A stretch of 64,000 bases of DNA. It comes from Sodalis glossinidius str. 'morsitans' (GTDB lineage Bacteria > Pseudomonadota > Gammaproteobacteria > Enterobacterales > Enterobacteriaceae). Location of the stretch: assembly GCF_000010085.1 (NCBI RefSeq), contig NC_007712.1, forward strand, positions 124,001 to 188,000, written 5' to 3'. The notes below the pieces were generated by a model. It was given only the letters and a program-made list of their open reading frames with translations. It ran no database searches and was not told where the DNA came from. This document shows positions 37,506-46,853 of the stretch, piece by piece. How positions within the stretch are numbered: position 1 is the stretch's first letter; the number at the start of each line of letters is the position of its first letter. The position numbers and the translations under genes were made by a program.

Positions 37506-39593
37506 ATGGCGATTCGCTACACACAGGGGCGAAACGCTAAGGATAATCAGCCACGCGACAGGAGCGCCACGGACTTCACTGCGTTTGAGAAGTCCGTGCG
37601 CAAAAGCTGCGTGCGTATCGGCGTTAAATCCATTGACACCAAAGGCATTAGAGAATAAAAAGCGGAACTTGCCCTACCTTTGGTGCACGTTCAAGCCGGG
37701 GATGCCGCGACGGCGCTGTGATACCAGTGCGGGTGACCTGTATGTGCTGCCGCTAGACCTTGACGGCATCAGCGAAGAGGGCTGGCAGAGCGTCAAGTCG
37801 GCGATATCGGACTATCGGGGCTTTTCCTACACCACTGCCAGCCACAAGCACCCGGCGGTGAATGGCGAAAGCCGTATCCGCATTGTGCTCGAACCGAGCC
37901 GCCCGATTACGGCGGCGGAAAAGCCTAGAGTGTTGCAGCAGCTGCAGGCGCACATCATGCACGTTGTCATGCTGAACTACGATGGTCCGGTTCGCTGGGA
38001 TGACAGCGTTTACGGTTCGGCGCAAATCATCTATCTGCCTGATGAGAACGCCGAATTTGAGAGCTTCAACGGGCGACCGGTTGATGTTGACACGTTGCTG
38101 GCTGAGGCAGCGAAAGGGGAAGAGTGCGATCGCCTGCCGGCATCCGATACCAATTCCGTTGACGATTTAGAGCGCCTTGTGCAGCTGGACAATGTTAACG
38201 ATGAGACGTTCGACGATATCCGCTCCGCCCTGTGGCACCTCGATGTTATCGCGGACGCTGAGGGTAGTTGCGGGCGCTATTTGGCATGGATTGCGATGGG
38301 GAACCGGCTGGCGTGGTTCAAAGGTACCGAGTACGAAGAGCGGGTGCGCGAACTGTGGATCGAATGGTCCGCCGCCGCCAAGTGGGATAACGACGCACTA
38401 AAAGCCGATCGTACTGGTTATCAGGCCATCTTTAAGCGCACGGGCGATGCTGGCTGGATAAACCCCGGCTCTGAGCGCATGAAGCATCCCGTGGCGGTGG
38501 TGGAGGATTTTGAGGACCTGGGCGCGGTTGAGGCGGCGAATAAAACGCCGTGGCCAGCCTTTGTGCGCAAAGACAAGACCGGCGTCATTAAAAACACCAT
38601 CGATAACGTCAGCAAGGCTGTTGCGCGGCCTGATTTCTGCGGCGTGCAAGTCTGCTTCGACCAGTTCCGCGATGAAATTATGCTGGCCGAGGAGGGCGAT
38701 AACCAATGGGTGCCCATTACCGGCCCCGATTTTAGCAGACTGCGTATCACTCTGGAACGGCGGCAGTTTGACCCGGTGAGTAAAGAGCTCAGCGGGATGC
38801 AGTGTTGCTGGTTGCCGATGAGAACCCGTTCGATAGCGCCATCGAGTGGTTGAACGGAGTGGATTGGGACGGTGTGCCACGCGTGAAAACTTTCTTCGAG
38901 ACGTATTTTGACGTCGAGCCGTCGGAATATACCTCTGCGGTATCGCTTTACGCCTGGACAGCCTTGGCGGGCAGGGTGTTATCGCCCGGCTGCAAGGCGG
39001 ATATGGTCCCCGTTCTGGTGGGTGAACAGGGCTGCGGTAAATCCACCGGCATTGCGGCGTTGTGCCCAAATACCGTGAATTCGCCACACAGTTCTCGCGC
39101 CGTCTGGTGATGTTCGGCACTACCAATCAGGAAGAGTTTCTGGCCGACGAAACCGGCAATCGGCGTTGGTTACCGCTGCGCGTTGGTAAGATGCGTTTAG
39201 ACGACATCAAACGCGATGTGATGCAGCTATGGGCCGAGGGTACAGAGCTCTACAGGACATTGGGCGGTGTGCAGTTCCGGGCGGGATGCTGAGCGACTGG
39301 CGAGCGGCGTACACGAACAGTACATGATTAAGGATGCCTGGTTTGAAATCGTCGAAAGCTGGTTGGATGAACCCGACGCACTAACAGGTGAGCGTCCACG
39401 TGCTCGCGAGTTTTTACGGGCAAGTGATGTCTTGCAGGACGCCATCGGATTATCGCCGCGCAACATTGGCAAGCGGGAAGAGAACCGCATTAGTGGTGTG
39501 CTAAAGAAACTAGGGTACATCAATAATCGCTCTAGGGTAAATGGGAAGAAGGTAAGGGTTTTTGAGCGGGTTGGCCGACCTGCGCCGACCTAA
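37506..39593 (+). pseudogene. Phage primase-helicase with VirE-type ATPase, multiply broken
   Basis: It starts MAIRYTQGRNAKDNQPRDRS. The N-terminal primase-like part (LYVLPLDLDGISEEGWQSVK, HKHPAVNGESRIRIVLEPSR) is followed by the VirE/D5-like ATPase: ENPFDSAIEWLNGVDWDGVP, Walker A GEQGCGKSTGI, then REFATQFSRRLVMFGTTNQE and TGNRRWLPLRVG. There is a stop near 37656 and frameshifts near 38800 and 39285. About 60 residues are deleted between GIAAL and VPKYREFA, removing the Walker B region. It would open and prime phage DNA. It stands first in the rightward early operon after cro. Confidence 0.8.
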
Positions 39594-39750
39594 CCTCGAG
39601 GGGATCGGCCCACCTGAGAAGGGGCTTAAGCGGTGGTGAGGGCAAAATTTAGGGCTGTGTCAGTGAATAAGCAATCTATATTAATGAGACATGATTTTGG
39701 TCATGACAATTAGAACTAATGAGTTTAACGCATACTTTACGGGGGCGACG

Positions 39751-39894
39751 ATGAGACCACGAGGGCGGCTTACAGCGAGCGACATTCCGCTTATCCGGGC
39801 GCTGCTGGACTCCGGTATGCCGGTGGCAGAGGCGGCACGAAAATTCGAGGTTCGCAAGCAGAATATTTACAGCATTAAGAACAACAAGAGCTGA
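39751..39894 (+). CDS. Small helix-turn-helix phage regulator
   Basis: 47 residues: MRPRGRLTASDIPLIRALLD, then VAEAARKFEVRKQNIYSIKN. The sequence AEAARKFEVRKQNIYSI is a good helix-turn-helix. It is only 11 bases before the Q-like gene, and a remnant of its last codons precedes the other copy of that gene at 24340. Probably controls or delivers late gene expression; inference. Confidence 0.55.
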   Translation: MRPRGRLTASDIPLIRALLDSGMPVAEAARKFEVRKQNIYSIKNNKS

Positions 39895-39905
39895 AGGGCG
39901 GTGGA

Positions 39906-40543
39906 ATGAACATTGAGTGGGTGCGGGGTCGTGTCAGAGATGCGTTGGCAGATTTTCGCAACGTCAGGAACGGGCAGTTGGGCAATCTGGCGGAGCGGAC
40001 GCGGGTAGAGATGTCACAATCGTAATCCGCCGCGCTTCTTGAGCTATGCGAACGGGCGCACGTTCCGGGTGCCATCGTCGCCGGTAAAAGCGAAGCAAAC
40101 GCGGGTAAAGGGCAAATCCGCTATTCTGATGCTGGAGTACGATTATTCTCTCGTGCCCTGACGTCGTGCCATCGGCGGCCTCGATGAGCCTCTACAGGCG
40201 TGGATACGGTATTGCTACGGTGATTACCGGTATCATGCTGTAACAACTCAAGGTAGTGCCTTACGTGTGGCAGAAGTTCATTGAGCAGCAACCGGGGCGT
40301 ATTTTTGGCAAGGTGAAGCAGCGCCTACAAGAGCTGACGTTACTTGCTGTGCGGTTGGTGGAACGTGAAATCGGTGGTTGTCCGAAGCGCTATACCTATG
40401 CTGAACTGGCGAATATGGTGGGTGTGACAGTTGACAATTGGCGAAAATGGTATCAAGGGTTTTGGAGGGAAATTCTGGAGTTGTGCACTGAGATCTATAG
40501 CTTCTCATTGCAACAACTGATGAAGAGAAAATCTGATAATTAG
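39906..40543 (+). pseudogene. Phage late-antiterminator-like gene (Q position), copy 2, broken
   Basis: MNIEWVRGRVRDALADFRNV begins as in copy 1. The middle is frameshifted near 40015 and 40160, and the C-terminal half is open: VPYVWQKFIEQQPGRIFGKV then YTYAELANMVGVTVDNWRKW. The two copies differ by scattered substitutions, so the duplication is old or came from two related phages. It leads straight into the second late promoter. Confidence 0.55.
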
Positions 40544-40560
40544 CGTTCTCAAAATAAGCA

Positions 40561-40589
40561 TTTGCAAAATTCCGGTTCTCGCCTATAAT
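40561..40589 (+). promoter_or_regulatory. Candidate phage late promoter, copy 2
   Basis: TTTGCA, 17 bases, TATAAT, in the same place and with the same flanks (GTATAAATCTATATG, GTCTAAATTGTAGCT) as the promoter at 24986. Confidence 0.65.
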
Positions 40590-40658
40590 TTGAGTATAAA
40601 TCTATATGATGTCTAAATTGTAGCTAAAGCTCTGATGCATCAAATCCTGCTTCTCAGA

Positions 40659-40689
40659 GCCTCAATTCTCTCTGGTGGTTGGGGCTTTT
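40659..40689 (+). terminator. Terminator after late promoter, copy 2
   Basis: GCCTCAAT and GTTGGGGC stem, then TTTT, matching the terminator at 25084. Confidence 0.6.
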
Positions 40690-40739
40690 CCATTTATGGC
40701 CTTCTGGCGGGGCGATATTGTTTCCGCGGTTCGCAACAC

Positions 40740-40889
40740 GCAAACACACCGAAAACTGTCAAAAAGGCGTCTTTTACCGGCAAAAGGCTGCCAAACGGAC
40801 TTTGCCGTTTTGTTAACAAAACGGCAACATGAAAACTGGCCATTTTCGCCGGGCCAAAGGCCCCTTTTTGACAGGTTTTACGTGTTTGC
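40740..40889. repeat. 150-bp concentric quasi-palindrome
   Basis: Outer arms GCAAACAC/GTGTTTGC (40740-40747, 40882-40889) and AAAACTGTCAAAAAGG against CCTTTTTGACAG-G-TTTT share one centre with a perfect 26-base core, TTGCCGTTTTGTT/AACAAAACGGCAA (40802-40827, centre 40814.5). The stretches between are imperfectly complementary. It lies between the late terminator and the LexA-controlled amidase. It does not encode a recognisable protein and could extrude as a cruciform or form a long RNA hairpin. Confidence 0.8.
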
Positions 40890-40987
40890 ACGATGAGTGG
40901 TAATACGACGGTGCAGGAAGACCTATTATGTTAAATACGACCCGAAATCGGGAAATATTAGTTCAGTAAGTATCGCTCATACAGAAA

Positions 40988-41007
40988 TACTGTTTTTATA
41001 TACAGCA
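40988..41007 (+). promoter_or_regulatory. LexA (SOS) box before the amidase gene
   Basis: TACTGTTTTTATATACAGCA has the LexA form CTG-N10-CAG with AT-rich centre and TA flanks. A TATAAT at 41017-41022 lies 10 bases further, so LexA would cover the -35 region. The gene begins at 41067. Confidence 0.75.
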
Positions 41008-41066
41008 TATGAGTGGTATAATCGTACTCCCGAAAGCGAAGACGTTAACAACCAGAGAGTTATATC

Positions 41067-41843
41067 ATGTATCTGATTGATTACAATTCATACCGTGCTG
41101 TAAAAAGCTTTAACCGTCGCGTACGTTTCCTAGTAATGCACTATACCGCGGTCAATTTTAAAGGCTCAATCACCGTGCTTACCGGCAATTCGGTCAGCGC
41201 GCATTACCTTGTCCCCGACCCGTCGGATAAAACCTACACCGACGCAGGGTTCAAGGATATGCGGGTATTTAACCTGGTGGATGAAAACGATAGGGCTTGG
41301 CATGCTGGGGCAAGTGACTGGGCGGGACGTAGCAATCTCAATGATACTGCCATCGGCATTGAAACGGTTAATTTGGCGACTGACAACCATGGCGAATTTG
41401 TTTTTCCTCCTTTCCATCTGCAGCAGATAGACGCCATCATTGAGTTGTCGAAAAACATCGTGCAACGCTACCCGGATATCACTCCGGTTAATATTGTCGG
41501 ACATTCAGACATTGCACCGGGTCGAAAAAGCGATCCGGGCGCTGCTTTCCCCTGGAAAGAGCTTTACCAGGCGGGCATTGGTGCATGGCCGGATGCAGAT
41601 ACCGTTGAGAAATACACGGTTAAGTTCATCTCACAGGGGGTACCTGAACGTAGCGCCATTATCAATCTACTGAATAAATACGGCTATTCTGTCAAAGCTG
41701 CCAATACAGCGGACGGTTTTAAGCAATTAATCAGGGCATTCCAGCTGCATTTCCGCCAAGAAAATTATGATGGCGTTCTGGATACGGAAACTGCGGCGAT
41801 ACTAGCTGCGTTATGCGAAAAGTACAAAAACATTAAAAGCTAA
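41067..41843 (+). CDS. N-acetylmuramoyl-L-alanine amidase (Amidase_2) with peptidoglycan-binding domain
   Basis: 258 residues. The Amidase_2/PGRP-like fold shows VRFLVMHYTA with the first zinc His, SAHYLV, AWHAGASDWAGRSNLNDTAI with IGIETVN, and the second ligand site NIVGHSDIAPGRKSDPG. Residues about 190-255 are a helical peptidoglycan-binding domain (FKQLIRAFQLHFRQENYDGV). It resembles AmiD but has no signal peptide or lipobox, so it would need a holin or lysis to reach the wall. The frame is intact. AGAGAGTTATATC precedes the ATG. An SOS box stands upstream. Confidence 0.85.
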   Translation: MYLIDYNSYRAVKSFNRRVRFLVMHYTAVNFKGSITVLTGNSVSAHYLVPDPSDKTYTDAGFKDMRVFNLVDENDRAWHAGASDWAGRSNLNDTAIGIETVNLATDNHGEFVFPPFHLQQIDAIIELSKNIVQRYPDITPVNIVGHSDIAPGRKSDPGAAFPWKELYQAGIGAWPDADTVEKYTVKFISQGVPERSAIINLLNKYGYSVKAANTADGFKQLIRAFQLHFRQENYDGVLDTETAAILAALCEKYKNIKS

Positions 41844-41866
41844 CATTCGATTAGTAAACACTTTAA

Positions 41867-41891
41867 GGCTACGCTCCGGCGTGGCCTTTTT
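41867..41891 (+). terminator. Terminator after the amidase gene
   Basis: GGCTACGC and GCGTGGCC stem, loop TCC, then TTTTT. Same hairpin as at 25445 and 42956. Confidence 0.75.
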
Positions 41892-41920
41892 GCTTTCTGG
41901 AATTTACAGAAGGGGCGAAC

Positions 41921-42682
41921 ATGCTATCCACTATCTGTGCAAATTCGTCCATCACGCCTTCCATTTGCCCTTTGCACGGTCATACGGTGCTGAATCCGCT
42001 AGCAGGAAGTATCGCCAGTGTTCGTAACCGGTCTGTGGACTTTGACAGCAAGCCCTCGTGCTAGTCATTTGTTAAGCGTACGGTGCTCTCGGTTTTTCGG
42101 CACATAGCCAGTGTGTTTCAGGGTATTCCTCGTAGGTTGGCCTCGCTGGTCAGATGTCGAACAGCGCTCCGCTCGTTGGATATCAGCACTACCGGCTTGA
42201 CGACGAAAAAGCCCCAAGCGGCGGGCATACTGCGCTATCTCGACCATCTGGTTAAAGAGACGGATATCGGTTGGGCTGAAGTTAATCACGATAATCCTGA
42301 GCGCCTGTGTGACCAGGTTGCCCGGCGCAACTTTAACCGCACAGTGCTGACGGCAGAGCTTGAAAGCCAGTCGTTTAATGCCTGTACCCGGATGCTAGCG
42401 CATCTGGAAGGGGGATACGGCCAACACCTTCGGGGTGTACTGGACTTCGCTGCCGAGCAGGTAGGGCAGACGGAGGAAGATCCGGTGAAAGTCTCTACCG
42501 CTTACAAGTACCCCACCCTCATTGAGGACATCATCATCGCCTTGCACGAACGGCTGGGGCGCTACGATGTACTGGTTGACCCTGGCGCCTATATCCAGCG
42601 GCATAGTGAGCTGACTTCCAAGGACATCAAGGCGTTATCCTCTGTTGGCATTGGCGCCGACTTGTTGACAGCGAATGCCTGA
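41921..42682 (+). pseudogene. Unrecognised phage-region protein with one internal stop
   Basis: MLSTICANSSITPSICPLHG, HTVLNPLAGSIASVRNRSVD runs to a TAG at 42062; the same frame goes on (SFVKRTVLSVFRHIASVFQG) through LTAELESQSFNACTRMLAHL to ALSSVGIGADLLTANA. The total would be about 253 residues. The start at 41921 has AGAAGGGG before it. I recognise no domain; the C-terminal half is helical. Either a nonsense mutation or two genes; the unbroken frame favours the first. Confidence 0.4.
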
Positions 42683-42794
42683 TTAATTGATCATTATTTT
42701 ATGATTAACTTAATGATATTAAGTTATGTATTGTTTAGGTAGTCATTCCACTGGTGTGATGGTGAAAACTAAATGATAATTATTCCATTAAGGT

Positions 42795-42845
42795 GCCCCA
42801 TCTAAATTTAGTCGCTGGCATCCTTGCTGAAATTTAGATGGGGGC
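42795..42845. repeat. Long inverted repeat, strong hairpin
   Basis: GCCCCATCTAAATTT and AAATTTAGATGGGG-GC, 15-base arms with a 20-base loop. No T tract of note follows (CTTGCTTCG), so it is not a classical terminator. It could be the trace of a lost element or an RNA structure. Otherwise 42683-42900 holds nothing recognisable. Confidence 0.6.
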
Positions 42846-42955
42846 TTGCTTCGACCATTCCTTTGGTATGAAGCCAGATTAAGATACCGCAAAATGAAAT
42901 GGGTATCACCTCACCTTTTGTATAGATGTTTCACCCTCCGAAATAAAATACTTTA

Positions 42956-42981
42956 GGCTGCGCTCCGACGTGGCCTTTTTT
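42956..42981 (+). terminator. Terminator, third copy
   Basis: GGCTGCGC and ACGTGGCC around TCCG with TTTTTT; flanking bases match those around 25445. Confidence 0.6.
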
Positions 42982-43032
42982 CTGACCGATAACCACCCCG
43001 GACGAGGTGGCGTAATAACCCCGATAACCCCA

Positions 43033-43180
43033 ATGGAAAAACTTACTACCGGCTCTGCCTACAGCTGGGCCCTTGTCACGTGCCTGCTGGGGGCGTTCTC
43101 GCTCATTGATTACCGGTATCGCCTTTACGCTGGTGACCTTCCTGCTGAACTGGATTTACCGGCATAAGGAATACCGTTTT
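43033..43180 (+). pseudogene. Phage holin, copy 2, with deletion
   Basis: MEKLTTGSAYSWALVTCLLG, AFSLID as in copy 1, then a small deletion shifts the frame (the remnant of LITGIAFTLVTFLLNWIYRH is readable in the next frame). The repair-free region continues directly into the last codons of a lysozyme gene. Confidence 0.65.
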
Positions 43181-43239
43181 AGAAGGGACTGGTCAGTCGG
43201 CGGGCAGTAGAGCGCGAGCTTTGCTCGGGATCCCTGTGA
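43181..43239 (+). pseudogene. Lysozyme 3' remnant
   Basis: GLVSRRAVERELCSGSL-stop matches the C-terminal GLVNWRSVEREFCLKPL of the intact endolysin at 26427. Everything between holin and this tail has been deleted. Confidence 0.65.
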
Positions 43240-43297
43240 TTCATGAATTCAACCATTTTAAATGTATCTATTTTTATATGAGAAGGGAGTTACAATA

Positions 43298-43654
43298 ATG
43301 AAACCAATTAATGTTGATTTTTTCGTAGGAAAATTTCTTAGAGACTATGGTTTGAAAAATAGCGACCTTTATCCATTAAAACTAGCTGAGTTTGATGGAA
43401 ACATTTTAAAACTTGAAACATATGAAGAACTAGGTGGGGAGTTGGTTATAAACCTTAGTGATTCCTTTTTTGAAGAAAAGCTAAAAATAAAAGTGAAAAA
43501 CGCTAAAGGAGAAGCTTCCTCAGGTGGTTCAAAACTCATAAACAATGAGTACGTTGATATCAGTGCCGGGGGGCCAACTCCTAGCGTTGTGGTCATTTCA
43601 GTGCCCCTAAACGGACGCTTTGAAATGTCGGGTTTTAGTATTGTTCCTCGTTAA
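43298..43654 (+). CDS. AT-rich gene of unknown function
   Basis: 118 residues, MKPINVDFFVGKFLRDYGLK, then LKLETYEELGGELVINLSDS and SKLINNEYVDISAGGPTPSV. Mixed alpha/beta, acidic, no signal or membrane segment. AGAAGGGAG precedes the ATG. The base composition is clearly more AT-rich than the phage genes around it, and the frame is intact, both features of a recently acquired cargo gene. Family not recognised. Confidence 0.6.
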   Translation: MKPINVDFFVGKFLRDYGLKNSDLYPLKLAEFDGNILKLETYEELGGELVINLSDSFFEEKLKIKVKNAKGEASSGGSKLINNEYVDISAGGPTPSVVVISVPLNGRFEMSGFSIVPR

Positions 43655-43715
43655 AAATATCAAATGTAAATTAAATGCGCTGGAAGTTCTTCACGCTTGC
43701 CGCAATGCTGCTCAC

Positions 43716-44060
43716 ATGACAGCTCTCTCTATAGTGGTTAGAATTCAGAGCCTCGACATCACCCGCCTAAAGCAGGCTAATCAATCGATGGTCGCCGAGC
43801 GTGACGCCGCCCGCGCACAGTTTACCCACTATGAACAGGCGGTAGCGCTGTTCAACCAGATAGCCGGAGCAACACAGGATGCACATCAGCACGCGGTGCA
43901 AGACTTCCAGCCGCGCATTATCCAGATACGTGAGGCCCTTACGCCTGAGCGCTGTGCTCGTCTGCCTGTGCCTACCAGTGTTGTTAACCGGCTGCGGGCG
44001 TACGCAGACCAGATACCTGCCCATCCCGCCCGCGCTGATACCGGCCACACTGCTCGATGA
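43716..44060 (+). pseudogene. Rz-like inner-membrane spanin, N-terminus altered
   Basis: LKQANQSMVAERDAARAQFT then ALFNQIAGATQDAHQHAVQD is the periplasmic coiled coil of Rz-type spanins. The expected N-terminal membrane anchor is not clear (MTALSIVVRIQSLDITR follows the best ATG), so the 5' end has probably been replaced after a deletion. Rz1 is embedded in the +1 frame, as in lambda. Confidence 0.55.
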
Positions 44061-44196
44061 TTGTCCAGCGCCAGTTATCCCGGAGCGCATGATCTGGGGC
44101 GGCAGCGTGATACTCAACGAGAAGCTGCTGCTGGCATTGGAGATGTGCAATCAGGATAAAGCGGCGCTGAGGCAGATTGAGGCAATGCGAAAATGA
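43879..44196 (+). CDS. Rz1-like outer-membrane spanin lipoprotein
   Basis: 105 residues: basic start, hydrophobic AVLVCLCLPVLLTGC with lipobox LLTGC, then a proline-rich part (YLPIPPALIPATLLDDC) and a helical tail. It overlaps Rz in another frame. Outer-membrane spanins pair with Rz to fuse the two membranes at lysis. It is longer than lambda Rz1, as in HK97-type phages. Its stop overlaps the HNH gene by ATGA. Confidence 0.65.
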   Translation: MHISTRCKTSSRALSRYVRPLRLSAVLVCLCLPVLLTGCGRTQTRYLPIPPALIPATLLDDCPAPVIPERMIWGGSVILNEKLLLALEMCNQDKAALRQIEAMRK

Positions 44197-44507
44197 CCGA
44201 ACCCCGCATCTACGGCTCGCGTTGGGATAAAGCCCGTCGTGCCTTTCTGGCCCGCCATCCGCTGTGCATGATGTGCCAGCAGCAGGGTAAGACGGTGGCG
44301 GCGACCGTGGTTGACCATATCACCCCGCACAAGCTGAAGGCGGCGTTGCAGTCGGGTAATACTGTGGCTATAGCGCAGGTACAGGGATTGTTCTGGGAGC
44401 GGCGCAACTGGCAGCCGTTATGTACGCTGCACCATAACGCCACCAAGCAACGCATGGAGAAGCGCGGCGGGGGAATGGGGTGTGACCTTCAGGGCATGCC
44501 TTTATAG
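44193..44507 (+). CDS. Phage HNH endonuclease
   Basis: 104 residues: MTEPRIYGSRWDKARRAFLA, zinc cysteines in PLCMMCQQQG, the HNH core VVDHITPHKLK and WQPLCTLHHNATKQRMEK. HNH proteins next to the terminase genes of HK97-type phages assist DNA packaging. Both Cys pairs and the catalytic His are in place; intact. Confidence 0.85.
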   Translation: MTEPRIYGSRWDKARRAFLARHPLCMMCQQQGKTVAATVVDHITPHKLKAALQSGNTVAIAQVQGLFWERRNWQPLCTLHHNATKQRMEKRGGGMGCDLQGMPL

Positions 44508-44742
44508 AGAAATAAATACTGGTCGCGATAAGGTTTATTTTAATAATAAATTGTGCGCTTGAAAATTTATTTGTTAGTTTCATTTGATGATGAAATTAAA
44601 TAATAAATTTTCTGCATCAGTTTCAAATAAAATAACGGCAGGAGGAGGGATGAAATTTCAAATGAATTAAGCGAATTAACCGCCCGTCAACTTTTATTTT
44701 AACGCTAACTAGATTTTTTATAGGTTATTCAGGTAGAGAGTA
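44508..44742. other. AT-rich untranslated gap before terminase
   Basis: No gene. It contains TTTCATTTGATGATGAAA and similar AT-rich hairpins; such gaps precede terminase genes and can hold cos or pac sites, but I cannot define one. Confidence 0.4.
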
Positions 44743-45591
44743 ATGGCAAATAAACGCACGCGCTCAGACAGCGCCACGGCGGCCATTCAGGCCATGAACA
44801 ATGCGTGTGAGACAAGGAGGCCGATTTAGCCGATCCGCTGGCGTGGCGGGCCGCTAACCCGGCGCTGGGCACCTTTCGTTCCCTCAAGGGCATGCAGCGT
44901 TTAGCGGAAATGACTGCCCGGATGCCCAGTGCGGAAAACACCTTCCGTAACCTCAACCTGAACCAGCGGGTCTCTACCGTCTCGCCCTTTATCTCCCGCG
45001 CTCGGTATGGGATACCTGCGGCGAAGCCGTGGAGCCTATCACCGGGCGCTGGAGTGTTTTGCCATTTTTCTGGACTCCTGAGAAAACGCTGCATGATCGG
45101 GCGAAGAAAGACAGGGTGCCGTATGACGTCTGGGCGCGTCAAGAGCTGCTTAATACCCCCCCGGTGCCAGTGTGGACTACGACGTGGTGGCGCGGGATAT
45201 CGCGGCGATCCTCGGGGATTATGACGTGGACGCCATTGCTTTTGACCGCTGGCGTATTGAGATTTTTTGCAAAGCTGCCCAGGACATCGGGCTGACTCTG
45301 CCCCTGAAAGAATTTGGTCAGTGCTTTAAGGATATGGCCCCGGCTATTGATCGCCTGGAATCCCTGTTGCTGAACGGGCAACTGCGCCACGGCACGCACC
45401 CGGTACTGACCATGTGTGCCGCTAATGCGGTGATCAATAAGGATGCAGCCGGTAACCGCAAGCTGGACAAGGCCAAGGCCACCGGGCGCATTGATGGCAT
45501 GGTGGCGATGGCAGTCGGTGCCTTGAACGGTGAAATGGCGGCCTCTGGCGGCGATTTCGAGGATCTTCTTTCGCGACTCCTGAGCATGTAA
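44743..45591 (+). pseudogene. Terminase small-large fusion remnant
   Basis: MANKRTRSDSATAAIQAMNN is the start of an HK97-type small terminase; after about 22 codons it runs into the middle of the large subunit in another frame (ADLADPLAWRAANPALGTFR). Then come NTFRNLNLNQRVSTVSPFIS, a frameshift, WSVLPFFWTPEKTLHDRAKK, another shift near 45165, and the open end VDYDVVARDIAAILGDYDVD to FEDLLSRLLSM. The ATPase half and the strand GLDLSARNDLTAL-type with the first nuclease Asp are deleted. DNA packaging is impossible. Confidence 0.75.
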
Positions 45592-46853
45592 TGACTGAAA
45601 AAAATTACAGTATCGATTTGCGCACCCATAACGGGCTGTGGGCACGGCTGGCGTCCTGGTTTGTTGGCGGACGGTTGGTAACCCCGGAGCAGGGCTCGCA
45701 AACCGGCCCGGTCTCTGCCAGTGGCTCGTTGGGCGATTCGCCTGTCACCGATGAGCGCATTCTGCAAATTTCTACCGTCTGGCGCTGCGTCAGTCTGATT
45801 TCCACCCTGACAGCCTGCCGCTGGACGTTTTCGAGACTGACCGCACGGATAATCGCACCAAGGTCGGACTGGATAATCCGCTGGCGCGGTTGCTACGTTA
45901 TTCACCTAATCCGTATATGACTGCCCAGGAGTTTCGTGAGGCGATGACCCTGCAGCTCTGTTTTTACGGCAACGCTTATGCGCTGATTGAGCGCAACCGT
46001 GCCGGAGACGTGGTCAGCCTTATCCCGCTGCTGTCGGCGAATATGGATGTGCTGCTGGAAGGCAGACAGATTATCTACAAATACCAGCGTGACCATGAAT
46101 TTGCGCGCTTCAGGCAGCATGAAATTTTCCATCTGAAAGGCTTAGGCTTTAACGGTCTGGTTGGCCTCTCTCCCATTGCCCATGCCGCGAAATCTGGCGG
46201 CGTGGCGGTGGAGGAGGAGCAACGAGAATTTTACGCCAACGGTTGCAAGTCGCCCAAAATCCTCTCGGTCGGCGATCATATGTTGAGTGCCGAGCAGCGT
46301 GACCAGGTTGAAGCCAACTTCCGTGAAATCGCCGGTGGTCCGGTGAAAAAGCGTTTGTGGATTTTGGAGTCTAACTTTTCGGCACACGACATTGGCGTCA
46401 GTCCACAGGATGCAGAGACGATGGCGGCGCGCAAATTTCAGGTCAGTGAATTGTCGCGTTTCTTTGGCGTCCCGCCGCATCTGGTGGGTGATGTGGAAAA
46501 GTCTACATCGTGGGGTACCGGTATTGAGCAACAGAACCTGGGCTTCCTGCAATACACCCTGCAACCCTACATCACCCGCTGGGAACATTGTATCCAGCGC
46601 TGGCTGGTCAGGCCCGCTGACGTGGGGCGACTGCATGCCGAGCATAACCTTGATGGCTTGCTGAGTGGGGACTCGGCTTCACGGGCCACCTTTATGAAGC
46701 AATGGGGACGCGGGGTTACTCACCATCAATGAAATGCGGCGGCTGGATAATTACCCGCCGTTACCCGGCGGCGATGTCGCCACGCGGCAATCGCAAAACG
46801 TTCCACTGGATGAATTAGGTCATGCACCCCGCGAACACGGGGTGTTGCGTTAA
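45591..46853 (+). pseudogene. HK97-type portal protein, frameshifted twice
   Basis: MTEKNYSIDLRTHNGLWARL, ISTVWRCVSLISTL, then after a break near 45812 the long frame LARLLRYSPNPYMTAQEFRE, HEIFHLKGLGFNGLVGLSPI, FQVSELSRFFGVPPHLVGDV, WGTGIEQQNLGFLQYTLQPY. A second break near 46710 precedes LTINEMRRLDNYPPLPGGDV. These are the HK97 gp3-like portal core motifs. It overlaps the terminase stop. Confidence 0.8.

Noticed and set aside
40675..40896. Opposed open frames across the quasi-palindrome, both containing VLLTKRQ
   Set aside because: The shared peptide is a by-product of the palindromic core being read on both strands, not evidence of coding.
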